Assembly: GCF_900230185.1 (NCBI RefSeq)
Contig: NZ_OCSR01000001.1
Location: 434,001-498,000 of the forward strand
Length of the DNA: 64,000 nucleotides
Origin: Burkholderia sp. OK233
Lineage (GTDB): Bacteria > Pseudomonadota > Gammaproteobacteria > Burkholderiales > Burkholderiaceae
Direction: 5' to 3'
The position numbers and the translations under genes are program-made. The number at the start of each line of letters is the position of its first letter. The first letter of the stretch is position 1. Below are positions 9,584 through 21,133 of this stretch, piece after piece. The notes under the pieces are model-generated. The model ran no database searches. It saw only the letters and a list, made by a program, of their open reading frames with translations, and was not told the DNA's origin.

Positions 9584-9664
9584 TCAGGTCTTCTCCAGGA
9601 TCTCTGGAGTCTTCCTGAGATCGTCCAACGAGTCCGCCACCACGAAGACGATAACTGTGCGCCG
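9584..9664 (-). pseudogene. possible C-terminal scrap of an ACT-domain protein
   Basis: The last 26 residues of a minus-strand frame (VFVVADSLDDLRKTPEILEK) resemble the C-terminus of the ACT pseudogene at 439-869 (VYVALDTLDDANRAVEILQK). Nothing upstream in this frame continues the match. The similarity is short, so this is tentative. Confidence 0.3.
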
Positions 9665-10142
9665 ATCGCTGCGACAACGCTTGCGGTTGCAGGGCGAAAC
9701 GAACGCGATCTTCGCTGCTGTGGGCGGCATCACGGCACGGGCTGCGTCACGCCCACGTACAAACACCCTGGTCGTCGACCGTCAGGTGTCGGTGCCCGCC
9801 GCTCAGGTGCAGCGCTACCACGCGCCCATGCAGACCACCGTCCGCTGCGCGATGACCGATCTGCCGCGACCCTGCCCGTTTTCGTCGATGAGATGTTTTC
9901 CGCATCACGCCGGAGTTGACCCTGCTTTGCGTCGTTAGCCGCGCAGCCAAATGCCGGTGCGTCCGTCAGCAATGAGGAGGATATTGGCGGGCGAATCGCT
10001 GAATGCACACCTCACCGAGCCGTGGCTGCAGTGCGGGCGCCAGCGCCAGGATGGCACATCGACATATGTGCGAGCCGAAGCGCAGGTGACCGCGTGAGCA
10101 TCCGGTCTTGTGGAAAATGACGATTCAACGTCTCGCGCTGGA
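9665..10142. other. about 480 bp without a gene
   Basis: No family-like frame was seen. Near 10025 the bases GGCTGCAGTGCGGGCGCCAG repeat a stretch that encodes part of the C-terminus of the penicillin-binding protein (near 4880). This may be chance or the trace of a small duplication. Confidence 0.35.
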
Positions 10143-11180
10143 CTAGGAGTTCTCGATCCGATGAACCACTGCATCAGCGAACTCGCGCGTTGACGCAGCA
10201 CCTTTCAGGTCGCGCGTACAGATCTGGTCCGTGTTCAGTGTTTCAGTGATTGCAGCTCGCAATCGTTGGGCGAGGTCACCTTTGCCAACATGGTCAAGCA
10301 TCAAACCTGACGCAAGTAACAAGGAGATGGGATTGGCCACGCCCTTGCCGGCGATGTCCGGCGCCGATCCATGCACGGCTTCAAATATCGCAGTGTCATT
10401 GCCGTAGTTCGCACCGGGAGCCATGCCAAGTCCGCCGACAAGACCCGCTAACTGGTCCGAGAGAATATCCCCGAACAAATTGGTACACAGCAGCATATCG
10501 AACTGCCACGGGTTCATCACCAGCTGCATGGCACAGGCGTCGACGATCATGTCATTCATTTCCACCCGGCCTGCGTACTCCCGGGCCACGTCTCTCGCGG
10601 CTTCCAGGAACAATCCGGTTAGTGCCTTCAGGATGTTGGCCTTATGGACAACAGTGATCTTCTTTCGTCCGTGCTTCAAGGCGTATTCAAAAGCGAATCT
10701 GGTGATTCGCGCGCATGCATCGCGTGTGTTAACTCCTGTCGCGACCGCGACTGCTTTCGGATCGTTGCCGACTGGAACATAGTACTCATGCGCAACATAG
10801 AACCCGCCCAGGTTCTCGCGTACGAGCACGAGGTCGATCTTGTCGTAGCGACCGGGCACAATGGTACGTACGGGCCTAACGTTGGCAAATAGCTGAAATT
10901 CTTCCCGAAGCCGAACGTTGGAAGAACGGAACCCCTCGCCGATCGGGGTCGTCAATGGGCCTTTGAGGGCGAGTCTGTTCCTGCGAACACTATCGAGCGT
11001 CGCGACTGGTAGCGGGTCGCCACTGTGTGTGACCCCGGCCATACCGGCATGATGCACGTCCCAAACGAATGGCGACCCTAAGGCGTCAAGAATGTGAACC
11101 GTGGCGTCAACCACTTCCGGCCCGATTCCGTCGCCGGGGATCAGCGTTGCGGAAATTTGTTGTCTCGTCGAACTTTCCAT
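10143..11180 (-). CDS. NAD-dependent isocitrate/isopropylmalate dehydrogenase family protein
   Basis: A 345-residue beta-decarboxylating dehydrogenase. It has the N-terminal IPGDGIGPEV (14-23), the substrate loop SSNVRLREEF (86-95) and NVRPVR (100-105), the metal site GDILSDQLAGLVGGLGMAPGAN, and the cofactor loop AVHGSAPDIAGKGVANP. A Ser-x-Asn-x-x-Leu-Arg substrate loop favours isocitrate or homoisocitrate over isopropylmalate, and the cofactor loop looks NAD-type. The start ATG at 11180 follows GGAAGAA; longer starts add random residues. No leuC/leuD neighbours are present, which also argues against leucine synthesis. It may act as an accessory TCA-type enzyme alongside maeB, but exact specificity is not certain. 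Confidence 0.85.
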   Translation of the reverse strand: MESSTRQQISATLIPGDGIGPEVVDATVHILDALGSPFVWDVHHAGMAGVTHSGDPLPVATLDSVRRNRLALKGPLTTPIGEGFRSSNVRLREEFQLFANVRPVRTIVPGRYDKIDLVLVRENLGGFYVAHEYYVPVGNDPKAVAVATGVNTRDACARITRFAFEYALKHGRKKITVVHKANILKALTGLFLEAARDVAREYAGRVEMNDMIVDACAMQLVMNPWQFDMLLCTNLFGDILSDQLAGLVGGLGMAPGANYGNDTAIFEAVHGSAPDIAGKGVANPISLLLASGLMLDHVGKGDLAQRLRAAITETLNTDQICTRDLKGAASTREFADAVVHRIENS

Positions 11181-11437
11181 AACTTTTCTTCCAGATTTGG
11201 ATGGCGGCGGGCCGCCAGGATTGGCGATGATTGTGGACAAAACTTGTGCGACGGCGTGAGTCCCGGGCATGGACCAGAATCGCTATTTCGCTATCGCGGC
11301 GGGCACGAATCAGGCGAGGTCATCGGGATTCTTAACCTCCGGGAGCATCACTCGCTGCGTGCCTTACGCACCAGGAAACCGGCATCCGTAACACTATGAT
11401 AGGCAGCCAGTAGCAAAATTGCCCGCCGAGCCTGTGT

Positions 11438-11700
11438 TCAAGACAGGCCCGGCGGTAGTTCTCTGGGTTGACGAACAACGTCGAGCCGGTCTTCCAGGTG
11501 CCATGTTTTAGCAATACGCCCATCCCGAAATTCGTGAAACGAGTGGATGGCGAAATCGACAGGCTTCGAGGTGGCAGCGATTCCCATGAGCGTCGCTGAC
11601 TGCGTTCCAGTCGATGCCGTACGCTTGCACTCGACTTTGGGTTATCTGTCACCCGCTGCCTACGAGACGAAACTGACAGTGAAAGAACCTCTCTGCCTGT
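11438..11700 (-). pseudogene. SnoaL-like cyclase/ester-cyclase remnant
   Basis: A minus-strand frame ending at TGA 11438-11440 reads SATLMGIAATSKPVDFAIHS, FHEFRDGRIAKTWHLEDR and LDVVRQ. This is the conserved C-terminal half of SnoaL-type (NTF2-fold) proteins. Upstream the frame meets a stop (about 11645) and the N-terminal half is not recoverable. It sits between fabZ and the dehydrogenase gene. Confidence 0.5.
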
Positions 11701-11738
11701 CCGAAATAACTTGACCACTACAAAGGTCACGTCTCACC

Positions 11739-12215
11739 CTAAGCGGTGTCCTGGCGTGAGGTATCCGCATGTCTGACCGTGCACATAAGAGTGGCTTCCG
11801 CTGCCACCGCATCCTCCACCTCCGCGCGTGCCTTGAACTTCCAGATGCCGCGCATGTGTCGTTCGAACGTCGCGTTCAGGATCAGCTGGTCGCCGGGTTC
11901 CACCACGCGCCTGAATCGCGCATTGTCGATGCCGACGAACAGGTACAGCGTACTGGCCGGATCATGCGGCTCTTCCGAGAAGGTCAACAGCGCAGCCGTC
12001 TGCGCGAGCGCCTCCAGAATCAGCACGCCCGGCATCACCGGACGACTCGGGAAGTGGCCCATGAAGTACGGTTCATTGATTGACACGTTCTTCAGCGCCT
12101 TGATGCGCTTATGCGGCTCGAGTTCGAGCACCCGGTCGACCAGCAGGATCGGATAGCGATGCGGCAGCAGTGTGAGAATCCTGTGAATGTCGAGATTGAT
12201 TTTTTCGGTGCTCAT
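11739..12215 (-). CDS. fabZ: FabZ, 3-hydroxyacyl-[ACP] dehydratase (accessory copy)
   Basis: A full-length 158-residue hot-dog-fold dehydratase that removes water from (3R)-hydroxyacyl-ACP in type II fatty acid synthesis. It carries the N-terminal [17 protein letters not shown] (13-29), catalytic His54 in [13 protein letters not shown] and Glu68 in LILEALAQ. Chromosomal fabZ normally sits between lpxD and lpxA; here it lies beside a sigma factor gene instead, so this is probably a second copy. Its ATG overlaps the stop of the small upstream frame (ATGA), suggesting coupled translation. A truncated duplicate is at 8243. Confidence 0.93.
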   Translation of the reverse strand: MSTEKINLDIHRILTLLPHRYPILLVDRVLELEPHKRIKALKNVSINEPYFMGHFPSRPVMPGVLILEALAQTAALLTFSEEPHDPASTLYLFVGIDNARFRRVVEPGDQLILNATFERHMRGIWKFKARAEVEDAVAAEATLMCTVRHADTSRQDTA

Positions 12216-12460
12216 GGTATTTCTATTCGCGCATTGACCGCGCGATGATCACTCCGGATGCTGGTGCAGGTGAATAGGTAACGCATGCTGCCGCCGTTTC
12301 CGTGACCCGGCGGCAGCGTGCCATCCGGCCAGAGCACCCGACCCTTCTGGCCTGATACTCGCTCGAGCCTTGCCCGGTGCTCACGCCGTGTCGTCCGAGG
12401 TATTGGTGCCCACGCGTCGAATGCCCTGATACGGTCGCGCAGTCTGTCGCGATTGCACAT
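12212..12460 (-). CDS. small unknown protein translationally coupled to fabZ
   Basis: An 82-residue frame lies between rpoD and fabZ and overlaps the fabZ start by ATGA. It is Arg-rich ([20 protein letters not shown], then [10 protein letters not shown]) and ends with an unpatterned tail. No family recognised. The coupling, and the way it fills the gap between two genes of one strand, argue for a real gene. The C-terminal half looks compositionally weak. Confidence 0.4.
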   Translation of the reverse strand: MCNRDRLRDRIRAFDAWAPIPRTTRREHRARLERVSGQKGRVLWPDGTLPPGHGNGGSMRYLFTCTSIRSDHRAVNARIEIP

Positions 12461-12525
12461 CACCGCGGCGCCTCATTTCTCATCCGGTGTACCCGCCCCC
12501 TATGGCGGTGTATCGCCTCTGGTTT

Positions 12526-14541
<2,016 letters not shown>

Positions 14542-14617
14542 GCGGTCGCTCCTTGGGATTTGGCGTCAGGGTTAGCGCGCAGCACGTGCGGCAGCCTTCT
14601 CGAGGTGAATAGCCATC

Positions 14618-14869
14618 TCAGAGGCGCGCACCATGCGCCCGGATCAGTTGGACCAGATCAGATACCGAAATCTCATACCGGACCTCCTGTTCCGGACCCG
14701 TCGCATGATGATCGCTGTACCGCTCCTCGATCTCGACGAGCACGGCGGTTCTGCCATCGGGTGAAGCCTGCAGCATGACGTCGCGATGCGCCTGATGACC
14801 ATCAGGACTGACCGGATCGTGATGTAGACGCAGACGCCCAAGGCCGTAGTTGCGTAGAGCTGAATTCAT
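14618..14869 (-). CDS. conserved 83-aa protein upstream of rpoD paralogue
   Basis: The frame MNSALRNYGLGRLRLHHDPV ... AVLVEIEERYSDHHA ... YEISVSDLVQLIRAHGARL gives a small mixed alpha/beta protein with no known family. AAGGGA lies upstream of the ATG at 14869. It is the first gene of a unit with the rpoD paralogue, about 115 bp downstream of the palindrome at 14985. A decayed copy of the same gene again precedes an rpoD remnant at 46.8-47.4 kb, so the pair has been inherited together. A role linked to the sigma factor is possible but unshown. Confidence 0.7.
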   Translation of the reverse strand: MNSALRNYGLGRLRLHHDPVSPDGHQAHRDVMLQASPDGRTAVLVEIEERYSDHHATGPEQEVRYEISVSDLVQLIRAHGARL

Positions 14870-14984
14870 CCGAGCTTTCCCTTGATTCATTTCTGTCGGT
14901 GGTTCTGCCTTGCCGAGCCGCGACAGGCACCGTGCGTGGTGCCGCCAGGTCTGGCTTCGAGCGCCTCTGCGCATGCCGCTGACG

Positions 14985-15001
14985 TGATAATATCATTATC
15001 A
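14985..15001. promoter_or_regulatory. palindromic operator TGATAAT-ATC-ATTATCA (site 1)
   Basis: A perfect 7-3-7 inverted repeat in the divergent region, 32 bp before the maeB ATG and about 115 bp before the 83-aa/rpoD unit. Five near-identical copies occur elsewhere in the window. The position over the likely maeB promoter suggests regulation of maeB and possibly of the rpoD unit. The regulator is unknown. Confidence 0.7.
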
Positions 15002-15033
15002 TTGTCTGTAAATGTTGTTAACCAGGAGACATC

Positions 15034-17346
15034 ATGCCTACCCCAGCCCAGGGCAAACTCCGCGAAGCCGCCCTCGATTATCACGAGTTCCCGACGCCGG
15101 GCAAGATCGCGATCGCCCCGACCAAGCAGATGATCAACCAGCGCGATCTCGCGCTGGCGTACTCGCCGGGCGTTGCGTTCGCATGTGAGGAAATCGTCGA
15201 AAACCCGCTGAACGCCGCACGTTTCACCGCGCGCAGCAACCTGGTCGGCGTCGTCACGAACGGCACCGCGGTGCTGGGTCTCGGCAACATCGGGCCGCTC
15301 GCTTCGAAGCCGGTCATGGAAGGCAAGGCCGTCCTGTTCAAGAAGTTCGCCGGCATCGACGTGTTCGATATCGAGCTGAACGAGTCCGATCCGCACAAGC
15401 TGGTCGACGTCATCTGTGCACTTGAGCCGACCTTCGGCGGCATCAACCTTGAAGACATCAAGGCGCCGGACTGCTTCATCGTCGAGCGCGAATGCCGCAA
15501 GCGCATGAAGATTCCGGTCTTCCACGATGACCAGCACGGTACGGCGATCGTCGTCGCGGCAGCCATCACCAACGGCCTGAAGGTCGTCGGCAAGGACATC
15601 AAGAAGGTCAAGCTGGTGTCGTCCGGCGCGGGTGCGGCGGCGCTCGCCTGTCTGGATCTGCTGGTCGACATCGGCCTGCCGCTCGAAAACATTACCGTCA
15701 CCGATCTGGCCGGCGTGGTCTACAAGGGTCGCGTCGAGTTGATGGACCCGGACAAGGAACGTTTCGCACGCGAAACCGAGGCTCGCACGCTCGCTGAGGC
15801 GATCGGCGGCGCGGATATTTTCCTCGGTCTCTCGGCCGGCGGCGTGCTCAAGCAGGACATGGTCAAACAGATGGCTGACAAGCCGCTGATTCTGGCGCTG
15901 GCGAACCCGACACCGGAAATCCTGCCGGAACTGGCGCTCGAAGTGCGCCCGGACGCCGTGCTCTGCACGGGCCGCACGGACTACCCGAACCAGGTGAACA
16001 ACGTGCTGGTGTTCCCGTTCCTGTTCCGCGGCGCGCTGGATGCGGGCGCGACGACGGTGACGCGTGAAATGGAAATCGCCGCGGTCAATGCGATCGCCGA
16101 ACTGGCCCGCCAGGAGCAGAGCGATATCGTCGCGACTGCGTACGGCATCCAGGATCTCTCGTTTGGTCCGGAATATCTGATCCCGAAGCCGTTCGACCCG
16201 CGCCTGATCGTCAAGGTCGCACCGGCGGTGGCGAAGGCCGCGATGGATTCGGGCGTCGCCGAGCGTCCGATCGAAGACATGGAAGCGTACGAACAGCATC
16301 TGCAGCAGTTCGTGTATCACAGCGGCACGACCATGAAGCCGATTTTCCAGCTGGCGCGTGGCGTCGAGCCGGAGAAGAAGCGCATCGTGTTCGCGGAGGG
16401 CGAAGAAGAGCGCGTGCTGCGTGCCATGCAGATCATCGTCGACGAAAAGCTCGCGAAGCCGATCCTGATCGGCCGTCCGGCGGTGATCGAGCATCGCATT
16501 GCGCGTTATGGCCTGCGTATCACACCGGGTGTCGATTTCGTCGTCGTCGATACGGATCACGACGAGCGCTATCGCGACTTCTGGCAGGAATATCACAGGA
16601 TGATGGCGCGCAAGGGCATCAGCGAGCAGATGGCGAGGCTCGAAATGCGCCGCCGCACCACGCTGATCGGCGCGATGCTGATGAAGAACGGCGACGCCGA
16701 CGGCATGATCTGCGGCACGATCAGCACGACGCATCGTCATCTGCACTTCATCGACCAGGTGATCGGCAAGCGCGAAGGTTGCAGCGTCTATGCCGCGATG
16801 AATGCGCTGGTGCTGCCGGGCCGGCAGATTTTCCTGGTCGACACGCACGTCAACGTCGATCCGACGCCGGAGCAGCTCGCCGAGATCACGATCATGGCCG
16901 CCGAAGAAGTGCGCCGTTTCGGCATCGAACCGAAGATCGCGCTGCTGTCGCACTCGAACTTCGGCACCAGCAACGCGCCGTCCGCGCAAAAGATGCGCGA
17001 CGTGCTCGATATTCTCAGGGAGCGCGCGCCGGACCTGCAGGTGGACGGCGAAATGCACGGCGACGTCGCGCTCGACGCCAACCTACGCCGTGAAGTGCTG
17101 CCCGAATCGACGCTCGAAGGCGACGCGAACCTGCTGATCCTGCCGAATATTGATGCAGCGAACATCGCGTACAGCCTGCTCAAGACGGCGGCCGGCAACA
17201 ACATCACGATCGGTCCGATGCTGCTGGGCGCCGCGAAGCCGGTACACGTGCTGACCGCGTCCGCCACGGTGCGTGCCATTGTCAACATGACTGCACTGGT
17301 CGTCGCCGATGCAGGTGCTGCATCTCCATCGTCCCGGGCCACATGA
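15034..17346 (+). CDS. maeB: NADP-dependent malic enzyme with phosphotransacetylase-like domain
   Basis: A 770-residue MaeB-type enzyme that oxidatively decarboxylates malate to pyruvate and yields NADPH. The malic domain (about 1-430) shows LALAYSPGVA (39-48), GLGNIGPLASKPVMEGKA (82-99), FHDDQHGTA (163-171) and the nucleotide-binding SSGAGAAALACLDLL (196-210). The C-terminal half (about 435-765) is the phosphate-acetyltransferase-like domain (RIVFAEGEEERVLRA, MGGD-type loop replaced by KNGDADGMICGTIS). In this class that domain has a regulatory role, binding acetyl-CoA. The start is preceded by CCAGGAGAC. An AT-rich palindrome lies just upstream, on a promoter shared with the divergent rpoD unit. 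Confidence 0.96.
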   Translation: MPTPAQGKLREAALDYHEFPTPGKIAIAPTKQMINQRDLALAYSPGVAFACEEIVENPLNAARFTARSNLVGVVTNGTAVLGLGNIGPLASKPVMEGKAVLFKKFAGIDVFDIELNESDPHKLVDVICALEPTFGGINLEDIKAPDCFIVERECRKRMKIPVFHDDQHGTAIVVAAAITNGLKVVGKDIKKVKLVSSGAGAAALACLDLLVDIGLPLENITVTDLAGVVYKGRVELMDPDKERFARETEARTLAEAIGGADIFLGLSAGGVLKQDMVKQMADKPLILALANPTPEILPELALEVRPDAVLCTGRTDYPNQVNNVLVFPFLFRGALDAGATTVTREMEIAAVNAIAELARQEQSDIVATAYGIQDLSFGPEYLIPKPFDPRLIVKVAPAVAKAAMDSGVAERPIEDMEAYEQHLQQFVYHSGTTMKPIFQLARGVEPEKKRIVFAEGEEERVLRAMQIIVDEKLAKPILIGRPAVIEHRIARYGLRITPGVDFVVVDTDHDERYRDFWQEYHRMMARKGISEQMARLEMRRRTTLIGAMLMKNGDADGMICGTISTTHRHLHFIDQVIGKREGCSVYAAMNALVLPGRQIFLVDTHVNVDPTPEQLAEITIMAAEEVRRFGIEPKIALLSHSNFGTSNAPSAQKMRDVLDILRERAPDLQVDGEMHGDVALDANLRREVLPESTLEGDANLLILPNIDAANIAYSLLKTAAGNNITIGPMLLGAAKPVHVLTASATVRAIVNMTALVVADAGAASPSSRAT

Positions 17347-17942
17347 TGTTTCAACTGTCGGGAGCAAGCGCCGGTGGCCTGCGCGTTTCCGCGTTAACTT
17401 CGCCTTGCATGGCCAGTGTTTGCTACAACGTCCCGTAGAAGAGAGCCGGACGCCGCTATCGCCGGGATTCCTTTGCGTTTCGCTCCCGGTTACTGCACGA
17501 GATATTTTGCGGAGACTGCCGGGCGATTGCACGGGTAATGCCGGAGGGGTCCGGGCGGCGCTCGCGTGCCCAATGTCAGCGAGGCGGGCTGGCTGAAAAA
17601 ACATCAGCCGGCTCGCCGATCTGTTGGAGCAGCGCCCGCACACGACGCTCCGACAGCAGGTCGCCTTGTTGCAAACTGCGCACCAGGAGAGCGTTGATCT
17701 GTCTCGCCCAATAGTGGTCCGGCAATCGCTTAAGCGCGGCGCCGCTATTGAGTTCAAACACGCTCAACATAAGCAATATCGTCTCGCAGGCTCAGCAAAA
17801 AACATTTGCGCACGTCCTCTCGATAGCGCCCGGGCAACTGATACGTATTCTAGTGTACCGAGTTCACGCCTGAAGGACACGCAGGAGCAGCATGGAATAG
17901 TCCACTTCGGGACGACGAAACCCGCTTGACCAGACCGTTCCC
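17347..17942. other. about 600 bp between maeB and fabH
   Basis: A minus-strand frame at 17576-17776 (66 codons, containing LPDHYWARQINALLVRSL and LLSERRVRALLQQIGEPADVF) has protein-like composition and may be the C-terminus of a lost gene. No family recognised. Nothing else is visible. Confidence 0.3.
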
Positions 17943-18920
17943 CTAAGCTTGCATCGCCAATGCGCCCCAGGTTACGCCCGCTCCCACCGCATGCATCAAG
18001 ACCTTGTCACCGCGACGGATCCGGCCGTCCCGATAGGCCTGATCCAGGGCGAGGGGGATGGAAGCAGCAGATGTGTTGCCATGCTCACGGACAGTGGCGA
18101 CCAGACGATCGAGCGGCACGCCCAGTTTGCGCGCCGTGGCTTCCATGATGCGGATGTTCGCCTGATGAGGCACGACCCAGGTGAAGTCTGACATCGCCAG
18201 GCCACACTGTGCCGCGACTTCCTCGCTTACCGCCTGGAGCGCACCGACCGCCAGCTTGAACACTGCCGGTCCATCCATACGGACAAACGGATCGCCCACT
18301 AGCCCCCCTTCGGAAATAGACGCCGGCACTGCCAGGATGTCCGAATACCGCCCGTCAGCATGCAACGCTGATCCGAGTATTCCCGGCTCCGCGGAGGACT
18401 TTAATATCACTGCGCCCGCGCCGTCGCCGAACAGGACACAGGTGCTGCGATCCCTGAAGTCGAGTAGCCGCGAAAATATCTCCGCGCCGATAACGAGTGC
18501 TGTCTTCGCCGCAGTGCCGCGAATCATGGCATCCGCGACCGTCATTGCGTAGAGGAACCCTCCGCACACCGCCTGAATATCAAAAGCTGCACAGCCGTTT
18601 CGTATTCCGAGTTTCCGCTGGACAAGACAGGCTGTGCTCGGAAAGATTGCATCGGGTGTGGTGGTCGCGACTACGATGAGATCGATGGCATCCGCTTCGA
18701 TCGCCGCCGCTGACAGGGCGCGAGACGCGGCCGCTACGGCAAGATCGCTTGTTTGCGATTACCGATCAGCGAACCGTCGGGACTGTATACCGCTACGTGT
18801 GGAGATCCAGTCATCACTTGTCTCAACGCCCTCGCTGGCAAGCAGAGAGACAAGGTCCGAATTCGAAATGATGTTCGAGGGCAAGAAGCTGCCCGTTCCG
18901 ACGACACGCGAAAATGACAT
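17943..18920 (-). pseudogene. fabH: FabH-type beta-ketoacyl-ACP synthase III with one internal stop
   Basis: A single frame of 326 codons from ATG 18920 encodes a full KAS III. It has the N-terminal SRVVGTGSFLPSNIISNSDL and DDWISTRSGIQSRRFADR, then TAA at codon 54 (18759-18761), then [20 protein letters not shown]. The catalytic triad is intact: Cys119 in QAVCGGF, His252 in PHQANIRI and Asn282 in [10 protein letters not shown]. Everything else is conserved, so one base (for example GAA to TAA) separates it from an intact gene. It could be a very recent nonsense mutation, a sequencing error, or read through. FabH starts fatty acid synthesis by condensing acetyl-CoA with malonyl-ACP. The upstream region (to 19294) contains a palindromic operator. 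Confidence 0.85.
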
Positions 18921-19526
18921 GTTCAATACCGGTCAGGATGTGGAGTTGTGTTGGCATCGTCCGGCCACCCAAATTAAACCAACGAAGCGCGCATCAGGTT
19001 CATCACCGCGATGGACAACAGTAAGACTGTCTAGCGTCCTCAATGCAAACAAACGCCGCCATCACCGGCACCGCGAACTCGCACGATCGGATACCGGACA
19101 TTGTCATTGACAACGGTCGCGGCGTCACTGGTCCGTCTGACAGGTCGGCACCAGTCTGCGCCGACACGCACAGGACACTCGCAGCGAAAAATATTTAATC
19201 TATAAAGATGCATCTCGCCGGCTCTTTCCGGGCGCTGGACGAACTGCCGACGTCGTAGTTTGGTCTTGCGACGGAGCATGGCAACACATTCCATGATAAC
19301 ATCATTATCATTACATATCGCTCGACCGAGCGAGGCTCGCGCTTGAGTTCGCGCCGTCTCTTGAGGGTCTATAAGCGTGGGCGACATGTTACGTTGCCGC
19401 CCGTTTGGAAATCGCAGAAAGTGTGCTGACAGTTCGTCGAACAACGCGAAAGTCCAGGCCTGAAGACCAGCGGGGCGCCAACGACGGACCAAACAGTGAA
19501 AACAGGAATCCCGTCCCGACTGCAGC
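18921..19526. other. divergent intergenic region between fabH and a spermidine-synthase-like gene
   Basis: About 600 bp holding operator site 2 and no convincing gene. An AT-rich patch (AAAATATTTAATCTATAAAG) lies near 19190. Minus-strand frames here have no recognisable family. Confidence 0.45.
19294..19310. promoter_or_regulatory. palindromic operator TGATAAC-ATC-ATTATCA (site 2)
   Basis: A 7-3-7 palindrome matching site 1 except one half-site base. It lies 217 bp before the plus-strand spermidine-synthase-like gene and about 370 bp before fabH on the minus strand. Confidence 0.65.
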
Positions 19527-20369
19527 ATGAACAATTCTCACGCGTCGTTCGACGCCTATATCAAGTTTTTTATCGAATCACACCCCAACGGTGAACCCGC
19601 ATTGCTGGAGACCGAACATTCGCTGTCGCTGCACTTCGATCCGCTGGCGACACAGAGCTGTATGTCTCGCCGTGACCCGGACAGACTTATGCTCGGCTAT
19701 ACCCGGACGATGATGGGATTTCTTCTGCTTCAACCGACGCCGTCCAGGGTTTCCATGATCGGTCTGGGCGGAGGATCGCTCGCCAAGTACTGCTACCGGC
19801 ATCTCGTCAATACCAAAGTTGTTGCAATTGAAATTGATCCGGCGGTGATTGCGTTACGCGACAGGTTTCACATTCCGGCCGATGACGATCGATTCGAAAT
19901 AGTCTGCGCGGACGGTGCCGAATACGTCAGGGGGCAGGGTTCGCGTCCCGATGTGATCCTGGTGGACGGGTTTCTTTCGCACGGCATGCCCCCGCAGTTG
20001 GGTACCGCTGAATTCTATTCGGCGTGTCATGAGCGGCTTGCTGACAGCGGGGTTCTGGTTGCCAATTTCGTGGAGAACGATCCCTACATGCAAGATTATG
20101 TTCAGAACATTCGAAGTGTGTTCGGCAAATCCGTTTCCGTCGCAATGGCAGAGGATAGCTGCAACTACACGCTGTTTGCCTGGAAGGGTGCTGCGAGGTT
20201 TCCCTCCCGGAACGTCCTGCTCGAGCGTGCCAGCGAACTGGCCACGACTCATCCACTGAATCTACGGTCCATCGCGCGTCGCCTGAAGCAAGGCGAGAGG
20301 CGCGCTTCCGACTTATCATTCCTTCAGAGATGGAATCCCGCCGAAACCAACTGGGTAATCGAAGAATGA
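19527..20369 (+). CDS. spermidine-synthase-like Rossmann methyltransferase-fold protein (copy 1)
   Basis: A 280-residue soluble protein. The N-terminal beta domain (LETEHSLSLHFD, then LMLGYTRTMMGFLLLQP) is followed by a class I SAM-binding fold: MIGLGGGSLAKYCYRHL near 76-92, VVAIEIDPAVIALRDRF near 98-114 and DVILVDGF near 140-147. The last motif replaces the aminopropyltransferase D-[SC]-T-D-P substrate motif, and the spermidine synthase G-G-G-D-G is G-G-G-S. True spermidine synthase activity is therefore doubtful; a different SAM or decarboxy-SAM reaction is possible. Three other full copies and one fragment occur in this window. Confidence 0.85.
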   Translation: MNNSHASFDAYIKFFIESHPNGEPALLETEHSLSLHFDPLATQSCMSRRDPDRLMLGYTRTMMGFLLLQPTPSRVSMIGLGGGSLAKYCYRHLVNTKVVAIEIDPAVIALRDRFHIPADDDRFEIVCADGAEYVRGQGSRPDVILVDGFLSHGMPPQLGTAEFYSACHERLADSGVLVANFVENDPYMQDYVQNIRSVFGKSVSVAMAEDSCNYTLFAWKGAARFPSRNVLLERASELATTHPLNLRSIARRLKQGERRASDLSFLQRWNPAETNWVIEE

Positions 20370-21133
20370 GCTTGAAGCGCCCGGCCCGCGTCGTACGGCG
20401 CATGAACAAATTCCTCGCCTGGTTTGTGCCAGTCTGACGCTAGCGTCGTCGCCCAGTACATGCTCTTCCGTGGATTCAGGGTGACGCCAGCGCCGCTACC
20501 GCGGTTCCTGGACGCATGCACCGGGTATTCGCGTGCCGAGTGGGGCCATCGAGGTCGAATCAAAAGTTCCCCGCATCTCGTCGGCTCCAAGACGGCGGTT
20601 CAAGGTTCATAAACCGACGGCCCCGGCCCGCTTCGTAACGGAAGAACCACTTGCCCGCCACAACGCGTTCGCGTCTGTCTGTTCCAGCTGCCCTTTCGCA
20701 TCAATTAATCATCGAGACCTTGGAGCGCCGCGCTCGATCGGATTGCACACCGTCAACAGCATTCAGTCCGGCATACCGGGATGAGCGCAATCCGTCCAGG
20801 AGTTCACCCAGCGATGAATAAAAACACAATCTGCCTATATCACCTGCGCAGGCCTTCCCCTGACGATGGAAGACAGGTCGCTGATCGCGCGCCCACGGTG
20901 CTTTGGCACCTGGGAGGTGATGCGCACGGCGCGGGTACCCGCCGCTGCCTGATGCAGCAGGAACGGTGGAGTGTTGCATCGCCGATGACACGCAGTTCTG
21001 CTATTCCGGCCGCTCGACAGTTCAGGAGCGCTGAACCACCGTGCCTGGCTGTCCGGCCGATCACCGCATACTGTAGAAGCCGAACCAGTCTCACCCGGCA
21101 ATTCCCAGCTTGATCGTCGGAACGCGAGACCCG
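20370..21133. other. about 760 bp without a recognised gene
   Basis: Several frames of 80-120 codons exist on both strands, but none has a recognisable motif or a good ribosome site. Probably decayed sequence. Confidence 0.4.

Noticed and set aside
14985..15001. Fur box
   Set aside because: The half-site TGATAAT fits Fur, but all six copies have a three-base spacer, not the single base of the 7-1-7 Fur site, and no iron genes are nearby.
14887..17058. 723-codon open frame antisense to maeB
   Set aside because: Composition is dominated by Arg, His and Asp from the complementary strand of maeB codons; no family features.
19527..20369. Genuine spermidine synthase
   Set aside because: The aminopropyltransferase substrate motif and GGGDG are not conserved; only the fold is shared.
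20781..21113. 110-codon plus-strand frame
   Set aside because: No recognisable family, no ribosome site, and overlapping frames on the other strand are equally long.
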